A stretch of 64,000 nt of DNA, from assembly GCA_019787685.1 (NCBI GenBank), contig JAHNUO010000038.1:1-64000 (forward strand), given 5' to 3'. Every line of letters starts with the position of its first letter. Positions within the stretch are counted from its first letter, which is position 1. The DNA comes from Chiua virens (lineage: Eukaryota; Basidiomycota; Agaricomycetes; Boletales; Boletaceae). The position numbers were made by a program, and so were the translations under genes. Under the pieces are notes generated by a model. The model had not been told where the DNA came from. It made no database searches and saw nothing but the letters and a program-made list of their open reading frames with translations. Positions 48,368-57,573 of the stretch are shown here, piece by piece.

Positions 48368-49310
48368 GCCCTCGTTGTTGTTGCCCTCAGGCTCGCCTTG
48401 CCTTGCCTCTCCTCTCCTCGCCCTTCCCTCGCCTGACGACAACGACGACGACACAATAACCGCGTTATCGCGGTTATAGCGCCGTTGTCGTTGTCGTTGC
48501 CATCGTGTCATTTGGCAGGCCGGAGTGGTGAAGTGAAGGGGTGGGCGTGGGCCACGTGGCACGGTTATTGCGTTGTCATCGTCGGGTGGGACGGCAGAAA
48601 AGGGTGGGGAAGGGCGACACGACGACGATGACGACGACAACGACAACGACGCGATAACTGCAACACCGCGGTTATCGCATCGTCGTTGTCATTTCCAGTG
48701 GGGGAGACGAGGCAAGAGGGTGAGAAAAGGGCAAGGAGGGCGAGAGCAGGGTGAGTGCGACGGCATGGTGAGGACTGGGCGGGATGGGAGCAAAATGACG
48801 ACGACGACGACAATGACGCGACGATCACGCTAACGTGATTATCGCGACGTTGTTGTTGCCATCGCCATCGCATCGTTCGACAGGCTAGGGTATGAGGACG
48901 AGGATGCCACGAGGATGACGATGCGACAGCAATGACACAACGACGACGACATGGTCATCATGTCGTTGTCGTCATGTCGTCATTGTCGGGTGGGATGAGG
49001 GGGGGAGCCTGAGGGAGCTAGTGATGGAAGGGCGATGCAACGCGATGTCGACAACGTGGTTATTGCGTTGTTGTCATCGTCGGGTGGGATGAGGGTGAGG
49101 GAAAGGCGACGCGACCCGACGGGGGCAACGCAACGACGACGACGCAACGACAGCGACAGCGACACGCTGGCCGCAATACCGCGGTCATCGTGTCGTTGTC
49201 GTTGGGTGGGATGATGGGAAAGGGTGGGGAAGGGCGACGCAATGACGCAACGACGACGACGACGACGACGACAATAGTGCGTCGTTGCCATTGTTGTCGC
49301 CATCGTATCA
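47340..49310. repeat. Right hairpin array
   Basis: Hairpin centres near 47668, 47818, 47948, 48092, 48232, 48315, 48467, 48665, 48830, 48955 and 49177, with the same GATAACCGC core and ACG/GTC triplet arms. Spacing in 47668-47948 is fairly regular, about 130-150 bp. A (TTG)13 tract sits at 48329-48368 on the arm of one unit. Near 47540-47570 there is also a GGGTCAC...GTGACCC hairpin. Confidence 0.85.
48501..48563 (+). repeat. 63-bp direct repeat, copy 1
   Basis: Begins CATCGTGTCATTTGGCAGGC and ends CACGTGGCACG. It matches 49301-49363 at about 57 of 63 positions, at an offset of exactly 800 bp, showing segmental duplication inside the right array. Confidence 0.85.
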
Positions 49311-49363
49311 TTTGGCAGGCCGGGGTGGTGAAGCGAAGGGGTAGGCGGGGGCCGCGTGGCACG
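49301..49363 (+). repeat. 63-bp direct repeat, copy 2
   Basis: Second copy of the repeat at 48501-48563, each preceded by a hairpin arm and followed by different sequence. Confidence 0.85.
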
Positions 49364-49839
49364 TGTGCGTTCATGCCGACGCACAGAAAGCAGTGGGGCG
49401 GGGCAGCGAGAGCAGGGCGTCGAACGAGGCCGAGCAGGCGTGAGACAGGAGGGGCGGGAGCATCCGTGCGTGTCGGGAGGATGAGGACAGGGATGCGACG
49501 GCGTCGGACTACTGGCACGTGCACGTCGGGCGCAGCAGCGGGGCGAATGTGGGCGGGCAGGGCAGGTGTGTCGGGAGGTATCGAGGCTCGGTCAGGGCTC
49601 GGGAGTGGTTCTTGCAAGGCCTCGACGATGCCTCACGAGGGAGGGCGAGGGCAATGAGGCACGGTCGAGGCTCGTGAGAGGTCCTCGTTGACAGCATACA
49701 GGTTTCGCGGATGGCTGCGAGACAAGCTTGCGAGGCAGATGAGGAACTGCGTAATCATATTTGGCCTATTTTGGCCTATGGTGGTGAGGGAGGCGAGTGG
49801 TGGGGTCTCTCAGACCAATTTTCCTTGTAGGCGGTAAAT

Positions 49840-49877
49840 GGTCTGAAAGACCATCGGAAGTTGAAAAAAGTGCTGCC
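49840..49877 (-). repeat. Right terminal inverted repeat
   Basis: GGTCTGAAAGACC followed by ATCGGAAGTTGAAAAAAG and TGCTGCC; pairs with 43679-43716. A second copy of the 49-bp module (49804-49852) overlaps it, and this module is in direct, not inverted, orientation relative to the left end. Confidence 0.8.
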
Positions 49878-49884
49878 AAGGGTG

Positions 49885-50385
49885 CAAAGATTTCGTTCAT
49901 CATAGTTTAGAACGTGGCCGGAGAGTTACATAATCCGAAGTACATGACGATGGGTTCAAATGACCCGCTGTAGAAAAGTAATGATAGGTGATAAGAAGAA
50001 AGGTGGGGCGATAGGTTCGTCCCAAGGGGGGTTGTGTTTGAAGAGATGATGGATTCAGGTTTGTCTAAGAGTCCTAGAGGCTGCTGGACAATCCGGAATG
50101 AAAAGCGGTCGATGTAAAAGTATCCGGGTGGCGGCGAGGCGATGAGAGTATTGATTCAAGTAGATGAGACGCCGAGGAACGATAGGACGAAGTAAAAGAG
50201 AAACTATCCAGCTCACTCACACACGGGAGAGTAAACAGGAGATCTCCTGAACGCAGAAAGACAATATTTTTGTGTTAGAAACATGGTTTTATAGTCCTGG
50301 GCATAACCCAGGACTGTTAAAGGTAATCCGACCCTAAGTAAGTGTACAGGATTGACGTAGGGTGAGTATGGAAAGAAGGGGTGTC
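49885..50385. other. Retroelement-like flank of the LTR insertion
   Basis: No gene. The minus strand has an LTR-promoter look (a CTATAAAAC box near 50290) and resembles in layout the stretch around 54280. It is probably part of an older LTR into which the element at 50386 inserted. Confidence 0.4.
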
Positions 50386-50940
50386 TGTCATATACCACTC
50401 CATTCTCCGTTCCTCCGGATACAACTCCGTACCTCTTAGATGATAACTCCGGGTCGATCTCCCTCAGGACGCAACTCTGCAACCCCGGACCTCCGTTACA
50501 TATATATGTTTCCTCTTTTATTTTAGTACATAACCTGTGTCTTGCTTACGAGCACAGCTCCGGCTTTCTCAGTACCCGACTTACCTCCGGCTATGTAGTT
50601 TCCCGATCTTCCGTCTTACTCAGTTCTTACCAACTCCGTTACTAATCTCCATTCCACTCCGAGTATATAAACTGTAGTACCCCGACTGTGTACCCTTAGT
50701 CTGAATATTAGTTTATTTGTACGACTCACTCTGAACACTCCATAAGACCTTGACGGTCTTTACTCCGCTCGACTCCACTTTATGTGTTGAGTCATATATC
50801 TACCTCCATTCTCCGCACGTCCAAAATATAGGGACAGACTGTGACAAGGGCGCACCACATATGGTGAAGCCAAGTCCCGTCCGACGCTACAACTCCGGAG
50901 ATCCGGAGTTGGCTACCTCCGAGTCGCATGGTCTCTAACA
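50386..50940 (+). repeat. 5' LTR
   Basis: 555 bp, TG...CA ends. A TATA-like GTATATAAA occurs near 50662, giving a plausible R region start shortly after. Confidence 0.9.
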
Positions 50941-50982
50941 GTATATTCAGACTGCTCCTTGTCATCAGTCACCTCACAACCT

Positions 50983-52191
50983 ATGTCCTCTCACACCCGC
51001 CCTCAGACCAGTACTACTGGTATCTCTACCTTGAACCTATCTGACACTACCCGCATCCAATCCCTCAGAAACCTCCTCAGTCGCCGACAAACTCCTGAAG
51101 TCATCGAAGATTTCTGAGGTTTCTCCACTCGACTTATCACATCCTCCACCTCTCGAGCACCCGTATTCCTGGGTGCACGAACTCCGTCTTCCCGTAATCA
51201 ATCTCCGAGTATTCCAGGCTCCTCCAGGGGACATCCCTCTGATGAACCCAACTCCGGAGATGACTTCTCTGACCCTGAAACCGAACTTGCCTCTGATGAT
51301 ACCTATGGGCGATTGACAAATGCAATACAAAGTCTCACTCGCACCTCTCGTCACCCCTCCTCTAGCTCCTCCCCTCGCACTAAAGTCAGAGAACCTGATC
51401 AGTTTGATGGGACAAGCCCCTGCAAACTCCGAGTCTTTCTTGTTCAATGCAAGTTGAACTTCCAGGACCGTCCCAAGGCTTTCCGCTCAGACCGTGCCAA
51501 AGTCACATTTGCACTGTCTTATCTGAAAGGAATTGCCCTTGAATGGTTTGAACCCGACCTCCTCGAATCTGACCCCTCCGTCTCCCATCCCCTCTGGAAA
51601 GATCACTACACTGACTTCGTTCTGGAACTCCAGACGAACTTTGGTCCGCACGATCCGGTCGGAGACGCGGAGTACGAACTCCGAGATCTGTCCATGAGTG
51701 ATGGACAAAGGATCAACAAATATGTAGTTGAGTTTAACCGCTTAGCTGCTCAAGTCCGTGGTTATGGAGAAGGTGCTCTCCGTACCCATTTCTACAATGG
51801 TCTGCCAAACCGCATCAAAGACGAAATCTCTCGCGTAGGCAAACCCCCAAGGCTCTCTGAAATGCGTTACATGGTGCAAGCTATCAATGCTCGCCATTGG
51901 GAGCGCAACTCCGAGATTAATCGCGCCTCCACGCAATCCTCCAGAAACTCTGCATCTGCATCACCTCCTATCTCCGAATCCGACCAAGAATATGACTCCG
52001 ACGACTCCGACGAGTCTACCTCTGCACCCCAAGAACCTGAATCACCACTCGGTGAAGACGGTAAACTCACCTCCGTCGAACGTCAGAGACGTTTCGACCT
52101 CTTCTTATGTATGTTCTGTGGCCTCCCAGGACATAAGGCTAAGGACTGCCCCAAGTCCACTTCTCGCTCTGCGAAGCCCCATGCTACGTGA
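50983..52191 (+). CDS. Gag of the LTR element, with one in-frame TGA
   Basis: An ATG 43 bp after the LTR opens a frame (MSSHTRPQTSTTG) that meets TGA at 51115-51117 and then stays open to 52191. The body is a Ty3/gypsy-type Gag: DQFDGTSPCKLRVFLVQCKL, ALSYLKGIALEWFEPDL, FGPHDPVGDAEYELRDLSMS and YNGLPNRIKDEISRVGKP. An acidic Ser-rich linker leads to a CCHC zinc knuckle CMFCGLPGHKAKDC near the C-terminus, and the protein ends soon after. The stop at codon 45 means either a defective copy, readthrough, or a start downstream of it. No protease is fused. Confidence 0.8.
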
Positions 52192-53200
52192 GCAACTCCG
52201 GCATCCTCCTCCGAGGACACCGACTAAGCCTCCGACCCCCGACTCCGTGTATTCTGAAGGAGCGTTACCTTCTACTGCACAACAAGGAGTATATTCAGAA
52301 CCAATGCATCCAGTCTTTTCGACACCCTGGACCTCATGAACTTCAGTTTATGTCGTCACCTCCCTTCTTCTTTTCACCCCGAGAGAGTTCGAGGACATGA
52401 TTCTTCACCTCGATACTCCCTACCCCTCCACTCCTCAGAACTCCGTTTACCCCGAGCCTCAACTCCATTTACCCCGACTCTCATCTCCGACCTCCTCATA
52501 ACTCCTCCGACCTTACCCTATGATCACTCCGACTGCACTCCGTGCACCTCCGTTGGGTCCCCCTGTTCTCTTGATTCTTGGATACCACTGATCCGCTCGC
52601 TAACACTCCGTTGAGTGATGAGTTATGGACAGTAACTTTTTCTGTTCACCTGAACATGGACGCCAACACATATGAGCTTGACTCTGCACCTTTGGGTGTT
52701 CCCTCTGGCAACTCCGGCTATTACTCCAATCCTCTAGGTTACTCCGGTCATCCCTCCTTGCTCAACATCGAAAACTCCATGGAACCTCAGCGATGTATAC
52801 CGTTCTTTCCTGGATTACTTTGAAAGGCACTCACATCCCTCCTCCTTCATACCCCGAACTCCCTCCGTCCACCTCCGCTGCTAGATGCTGGGACGTCTAG
52901 CCTAAGAGGGGGATATGGACCTCCCGTTCCCCACACTCCATCTCCGCTCACTCCGTTTTCCTCTGAGAATCGTATCTTGTTGCTTTTTGCAACTTCATAG
53001 GTACATGTTCTACTCTACTTCTCCCTCCGCATCCGCTGAGTCACCCATCTCCACCTCCGTGCCCATCTCTGCGAGCTCCTTTTCGCCCACCTCCGCATCG
53101 ACATCCTCATCATCCGACTCCTCCGACTTCGCTCCGTACACCTCCTCCACCTTCAGCTCCACGAGCCTTGATAACAGAGCGTTCTGGTAATCCAGACGCC
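52192..53200 (+). other. Decayed coding-like interior of the LTR element
   Basis: Short overlapping plus-strand ORFs rich in Ser, Pro and Leu. The whole stretch is dense in CTCCG words, as are gag and the LTRs. No protease or polymerase motif is recognisable. Confidence 0.5.
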
Positions 53201-53416
53201 TGTTTTGCGACCTCATCACTGAAGGTAATATATCCCGGCTGTAGTGCAATACTCAGGGGGATTGAAAGAAATAGAAAGAGGGTGAAGGAATGCGATTCCG
53301 TTCGACCCAGGGACAACACTGAGTTGGTGAACAACGAATAATGGTTTTTGAGTAGTCTGAGATGAATCCGGGGCGAATCCGGATTAAAATGGATAGAAAA
53401 GCGGACATGGCAGTCC

Positions 53417-54153
53417 TGTTACAATTTCTTTCTTTCGTTTCACTTGTACCTCTTCACTTCACTAGATACCTAGGTATCCTCGTACGTTCATCCATACTCG
53501 TTCCACTTTCTCCTTTGTAACTCAGCACCGGCCTTACCCGAGTGCTTACGTTCTTCTTTTCACGTCATCGTCCGATGGCATCGTACTTACTCATTCACTT
53601 CTCGTCATCATCTGATGGCTTCGCATTTGTCATTTCACCTTCGTCATTGTCCGTTGCCTTCGCATCGTACGATTCCCTTTTCTGTTTACTGCGCACTCCT
53701 TTTGGCCCTTTGATCCTTCCGCTCTTCTGGCCTTCTCCTTTTAGCTACTTGGTCCGTGTGCAGTTCTCGTAGTATAAATACCCCGCAGTGATACTCCTGT
53801 ACTCTAGTCTTGATCTCCGCAATCTAGCTGAGTATCACTGCTCCACCAGGACCCTTCCTTGTGACCACTCGACCAGGGACTTCTCTCGTCGTCCCTTGAC
53901 ACACTCGACACCACACCGGGGTTCATCATAACCCTCGACCCTTGACTGTCCCTCGGGTATAGATTCCCAACCGGACAATTCTCAGCAACGCCTGAGTCTT
54001 CACTCGTCTCTCTGGTAGCCACCGCTGACCAGAACTCCTTGTTCGACTCTTCAGCACACCACGTATCAAGTGGTGGTTGTTTGAGTTATCGCAGCCACTT
54101 GGTACTTGGCGCTTTTGCGGCTACACTAGGTCCTACCCGGAACTATCGTAACA
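53417..54153 (+). mobile_element. Nested solo LTR with target duplication
   Basis: 737 bp with ends TGTTACAATTTC and ATCGTAACA, flanked on both sides by AGTCC (53412-53416 and 54154-54158). It contains a TATA box (GTATAAATACC near 53770). No internal region, so it is the product of LTR-LTR recombination of an element that had inserted into the larger retrotransposon. Its sequence differs from the other LTRs in the window. Confidence 0.88.
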
Positions 54154-54158
54154 AGTCC

Positions 54159-54569
54159 GATCCAGATCGAGAAAATACGAGGAGAGCGAGAGAAAACGAA
54201 TGTCGACCGAAAACGATGTAAGACAGATGTACATGGGCAAAAGCTACTGTATTTTGTCAATACAGTGAATTTATAGTCCTCGGGAATACCCTCAGACTCG
54301 TCCTAAGTAAGGATAATAATAAAAAGAAGGTTTTCATATGGTATAAATTCCGAGAGGCACCCGAATGTCCCTGCAAGGGCTGCGTGACATGGTCTAGCCA
54401 ATGCTAAGTACGAATAAGGAGCATCAAAAATAAAATAAAAGAGTCCGAGGCAAAACGGGCGCGGATACAGCAATCCGGATGAGTTCGCACAAGCAGACAG
54501 ATCAGGATCAGGATCGGGTTACAACAGGGTGTGGAAACGTGCTATGCGAGCACAGGGAATACCTATTCC
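54159..54569. other. LTR-like remnant interrupted by the solo LTR
   Basis: Sequence on both sides of the solo LTR (about 53210-53416 and 54159-54530) reads on the minus strand like another LTR, with a GACTATAAATTC box near 54270. Boundaries are uncertain. Confidence 0.35.
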
Positions 54570-55306
54570 CTACATCGCCACTTGGAGATCCCTTACGGCC
54601 TCCGTCATCTGCTTCACAACCCCCGCCCACGACTCCGCCGCCTGCACGAACGTCTCTGGGAGAGACGAGACCTGAGCCCCGCTCGGACCAGCGGACGACG
54701 ACTCGGTCCTCGCCTTCTTCTTCGACTTCGGCACCTCCTCCGATTCCTCCACCCATTTCCTCTGGCGCACCCTCTTCTCCGTCACCTCCTCTCCGGGCCT
54801 CTCGCACTTCACCTTGGCGTCTCGACAAGGCTCGCAAGCTGTCGACTTCCTCCCCACGCCCAGTACGCACTCCAGGCCTCGGTCCTCGCACCTAGTGCAT
54901 GCCTCCCACTCTGACCCTCGCGCCTTCTCCTTCTCCTTGCCCTTCTCCTTGGGAGCACTCTGCTCCGCACGGACCTCCTCGGCCTAGTAACTCTGTCAGC
55001 TCCGGAAGCCAGACATTGTGAACCACTCACCCTTTTCTTGGCCTCCTCAACCTCTCGCACCTCGTGCTCCTCCGCTTTCCTCCACTCTTCCGCAGCCCTC
55101 CTCGCTTTCTCTGCCTCGCGCCTCGCCTCTTCAGCCTTGCGCGCCTCCTCAGCTTCCTCTGCCTTCCTCCATTCCTCCGCTTCTCTCCGAACCTTCATCC
55201 GTCGTCGCCGCTCCGTCGCCTTCGCGTCAAACAGCTCGTCGCTGTCATCGTCGCACTCCTTGAGACGTGCATCGTCCCACTCCTTGATGCTGCTGATATC
55301 GGACAT
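54570..55306 (-). CDS. Coiled-coil protein with Zn2Cys6-like cluster, antisense in the LTR element
   Basis: Two exons. ATG at 55306 gives MSDISSIKEWDDARLKE, then a long charged helix of WRKAEEAEEARKAEEARR type (residues about 35-95, coiled coil). An intron (about 55030 to 54987, donor GTGAGT, acceptor ACAG) joins it to AEEVRAEQSAPKEKGKEKEK. A cysteine cluster follows: CTRCEDRGLEC, ten residues, CEPCRDAKVKC. The spacing C-x2-C-x6-C-x10-C-x2-C-x6-C fits fungal Zn(II)2Cys6 DNA-binding domains. The protein ends MTEAVRDLQVAM before TAG. Both exons keep frame across the splice, so the ORF is under constraint or young. It is encoded opposite to gag. Possible roles, all inferred: binding the element's DNA or controlling its transcription. 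Confidence 0.75.
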
Positions 55307-55495
55307 GGTAGGAATTAATGGTTAAGGAATGAAACAGCCATCCGCCGGACTTATATACAGAGCACGTCACCCACACTCCGAATTCAAACCCCGCACATCC
55401 GTCACCTCCACTCGCGCTTTGTTCGCGCTTTGACTCCGCTTGACTATTGTTCCTCACTAAAGGCCTTCAAGGGTTCAGGCCTAAAAGGGGGATAC

Positions 55496-56050
55496 TGTCA
55501 TATACCGCTCCGTTCTCCGTTCCTCCGGATACAACTCCGTACCTCTTAGACGATAACTCCGGGTCGATCTCCCTCAGGACGCAACTCCGCGACCCCGGAC
55601 CTCCGTTACATATATATGTTTCCTCTTTTATTTTAGTACATAACCTGTGTCTTGCTTACGAGCACAGCTCCGGCTTTCTCAGTACCCGACTTACCTCCGG
55701 CTATGTAGTTTCCCGATCTTCCGTCTTACTCAGTTCTTACCAACTCCGTTACTAATCTCCATTCCACTCCGAGTATATAAACTGTAGTACCCCGACTGTG
55801 TACCCTTAGTCTGAATATTAGTTTATTTGTACGACTCACTCTGAACACTCCATAAGACCTTGACGGTCTTTACTCCGCTCGACTCCACTTTATGTGTTGA
55901 GTCATATATCTACCTCCATTCTCCGCACGTCCAAAATATAGGGACAGACTGTGACAAGGGCGCACCACATACGGTGAAGCCAAGTCCCGTCCGACGCTAC
56001 AACTCCAGAGATCTGGAGTTGACTACCTCTGAGTCGCACGGTCTCTAACA
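55496..56050 (+). repeat. 3' LTR
   Basis: 555 bp copy of 50386-50940. Differences cluster near its 3' end (around 56005-56040). Confidence 0.9.
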
Positions 56051-56055
56051 GTGTC

Positions 56056-56345
56056 AAACCTTGTAGATGACAAAGAAAGGAAAGGTGTTAGGATAGTAAT
56101 GACCTTAATAAGGCCAAATCGAGTAGAACAAGTCAAATCGGATGAAGTGGAATATGTACGAAAGAACCGGATTGGATTGCGTTGACTCGGATTGGACTCG
56201 GATTGGATTCGGATGATCTGTAAACACTAGGAATGAAACCAGGCTGGCACGAAGTCAATGGCGGATGAGACGGGAGATGATATGACATGATGAAGAGCGA
56301 GGAAAATGTATCCTACAACCATAGGGAGTATCTAACTCCTACACC
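56056..56345. other. Retroelement-derived flank
   Basis: Continuation of the sequence interrupted at 50385. It includes GGATTGGATTCGGAT-like short tandem words near 56170-56215. The reverse transcriptase frame to the right ends abruptly at about 56345, beside TGTAGGAGTT (minus strand), which could be the end of a further nested LTR. Confidence 0.4.
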
Positions 56346-57540
56346 GCAGTGGCAGACAAAAGCTGCTTTCCATTTGTCGCCTTCTTTGATGCGTACATTA
56401 TTGTATCCCCATCGGAGATCCATTTTTGTAAATAGCTTAGCGTCTTTGAGTTTATCCACAAGCTGCGAGATAAGCGGCAAGGGGTAATTGATTTTGCTTG
56501 TATGTTCATTTAGATATCGGTAATCCTGGACCATATGTTTCTTTCCATCTTTCTTGGGAATGAAGAAGACTGGAGATGTCTGTTCTGATTTAGAGGGTCT
56601 GATGTATCCTTTCTTTAATTGGTCATCAATGAATGCGGAAACTTCCCCTTGTTCTGTGACTGAGAGGGGTATTAGGCGACCCTTTTTAGGAATAAAAGAC
56701 TCTTTTAGATCAATGCTGTGATCCCATGGTTTTCATAATGGTATCCTTTCGGATTCCGTTTTTCCAAATACTTCAGCATACTTCATATATTCTCATTGGA
56801 CCATCTCTTCAAGAGTGCGTTCCTTAGGAGGAGAAGGTGGAGTTTCCATGTTTGCGGTAAAATATGTGATTCCGTGATAGAGTTTGCATATTTAAGTTCT
56901 TCTGCGATTATGGAATCCAAGAAGTTGTCTTCGTCTTGTGTATGACACGATTCCAGGCATCTCCGCATTACTACTGATCCTGTGGTCCAGTCTATATGGG
57001 GGTTGTGGTGCTTTAACCATGTATATCCAAGGATAAGGTCATTCTTTCCAAGGTTGGTAATTTCGGCATCCACTATTTCCCTGTGACCTTTGTAATTGAT
57101 CAGGATTTGTGTGGCGTGAGTAATAGAACCTGCTTGATTCTTGGTTCTGTCAACGTTAAAGACTTGAATAGGATGAGGTAGCGTGTGTGTGGGAAGCTTA
57201 TGTTTTGTGACGTAATCTTCGTGTATGAAGATCGCATTAGCTCCACTATCTAAAAGTGCTTTTGCTCCAACATATCCAATTTGGTTTACTGGGGATACCA
57301 AAATTGGTAATACTATTTCTTTTTCTATTGATGTAGATCTAATAAAAGACCCATCGGGTATTTGTTTTGGGACAGAATTAAGCACGGAACTATCGTGTCC
57401 GCCGCGCTCCACAGAGGCGCTGTCAACGCTTTCGTTTTCTGTTGTTTTTGATGATTTGGGTAGTTTATCCTCTTGCCAGGGAGGGGTTTTGGAGTATTGG
57501 AAATCAAAGTTTAGAGAAATTGTGTTTTCATAATACTTTG
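56346..57540 (-). pseudogene. Protease and truncated reverse transcriptase of the gypsy element
   Basis: Aspartic protease with active-site ALLDSGANAIFIHEDYV and the flap-side NDLILGYTWLKHHNPHIDW. Further along (56534 to 56346) comes the RT start VQDYRYLNEHTSKINYPLPL, SQLVDKLKDAKLFTKMDLRW and GYNNVRIKEGDKWKAAF. The palm YxDD region is absent because the sequence breaks off. Frameshifts or a stop separate protease from RT (the 56783 end). No intact enzyme. Confidence 0.85.
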
Positions 57541-57573
57541 GAAGGGTAGTGCAAACGTGAGATCCCAGTTTAC

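Larger units (their letters stand above)
43672..49884. mobile_element. 6.2-kb hairpin-array element with terminal inverted repeats (novel?)
   Basis: Bounded by 38-bp inverted repeats (43679-43716 and 49840-49877, 36 of 38 matching; weaker similarity extends to 43672 and 49884). The interior has no gene that I can support. It is almost entirely short palindromes: GGCCTC/GAGGCC, GGGCCC and CCTCGAACGAGG near the left end; then about two dozen (ACG)n-armed hairpins on both sides of a large central palindrome. The left array has pyrimidine-rich spacers; the right array changes from pyrimidine- to purine-rich near 48.5 kb. I see no target-site duplication. It could be a giant non-autonomous DNA element, a satellite-like locus or a nest of MITEs. 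Confidence 0.5.
50386..56050 (+). mobile_element. LTR retrotransposon, gag-only, with 5-bp target duplication
   Basis: Complete 5,665-bp insertion. LTRs 50386-50940 and 55496-56050 are both 555 bp, run TGTCATATACC...CTCTAACA, and differ at roughly ten sites, so it is fairly young. The target duplication GTGTC lies at 50381-50385 and 56051-56055. A polypurine tract (AAAAGGGGGATA) precedes the right LTR. Inside: a gag frame, about 1 kb of decayed coding-like sequence, a nested solo LTR, and an antisense two-exon gene. No protease, reverse transcriptase, RNase H or integrase is visible, so it must depend on another element for movement. Confidence 0.92.

Noticed and set aside
44140..49310. Regularly spaced palindromic repeats resembling a CRISPR array
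   Set aside because: Repeats are diverged hairpins with low-complexity spacers, spacing is irregular, there are no cas genes, and the DNA is eukaryotic.
50386..56050. Full Ty3/gypsy polyprotein in the 5.7-kb element
   Set aside because: No DSG-type protease, RT palm, RNase H or integrase motif found between the LTRs on the plus strand.
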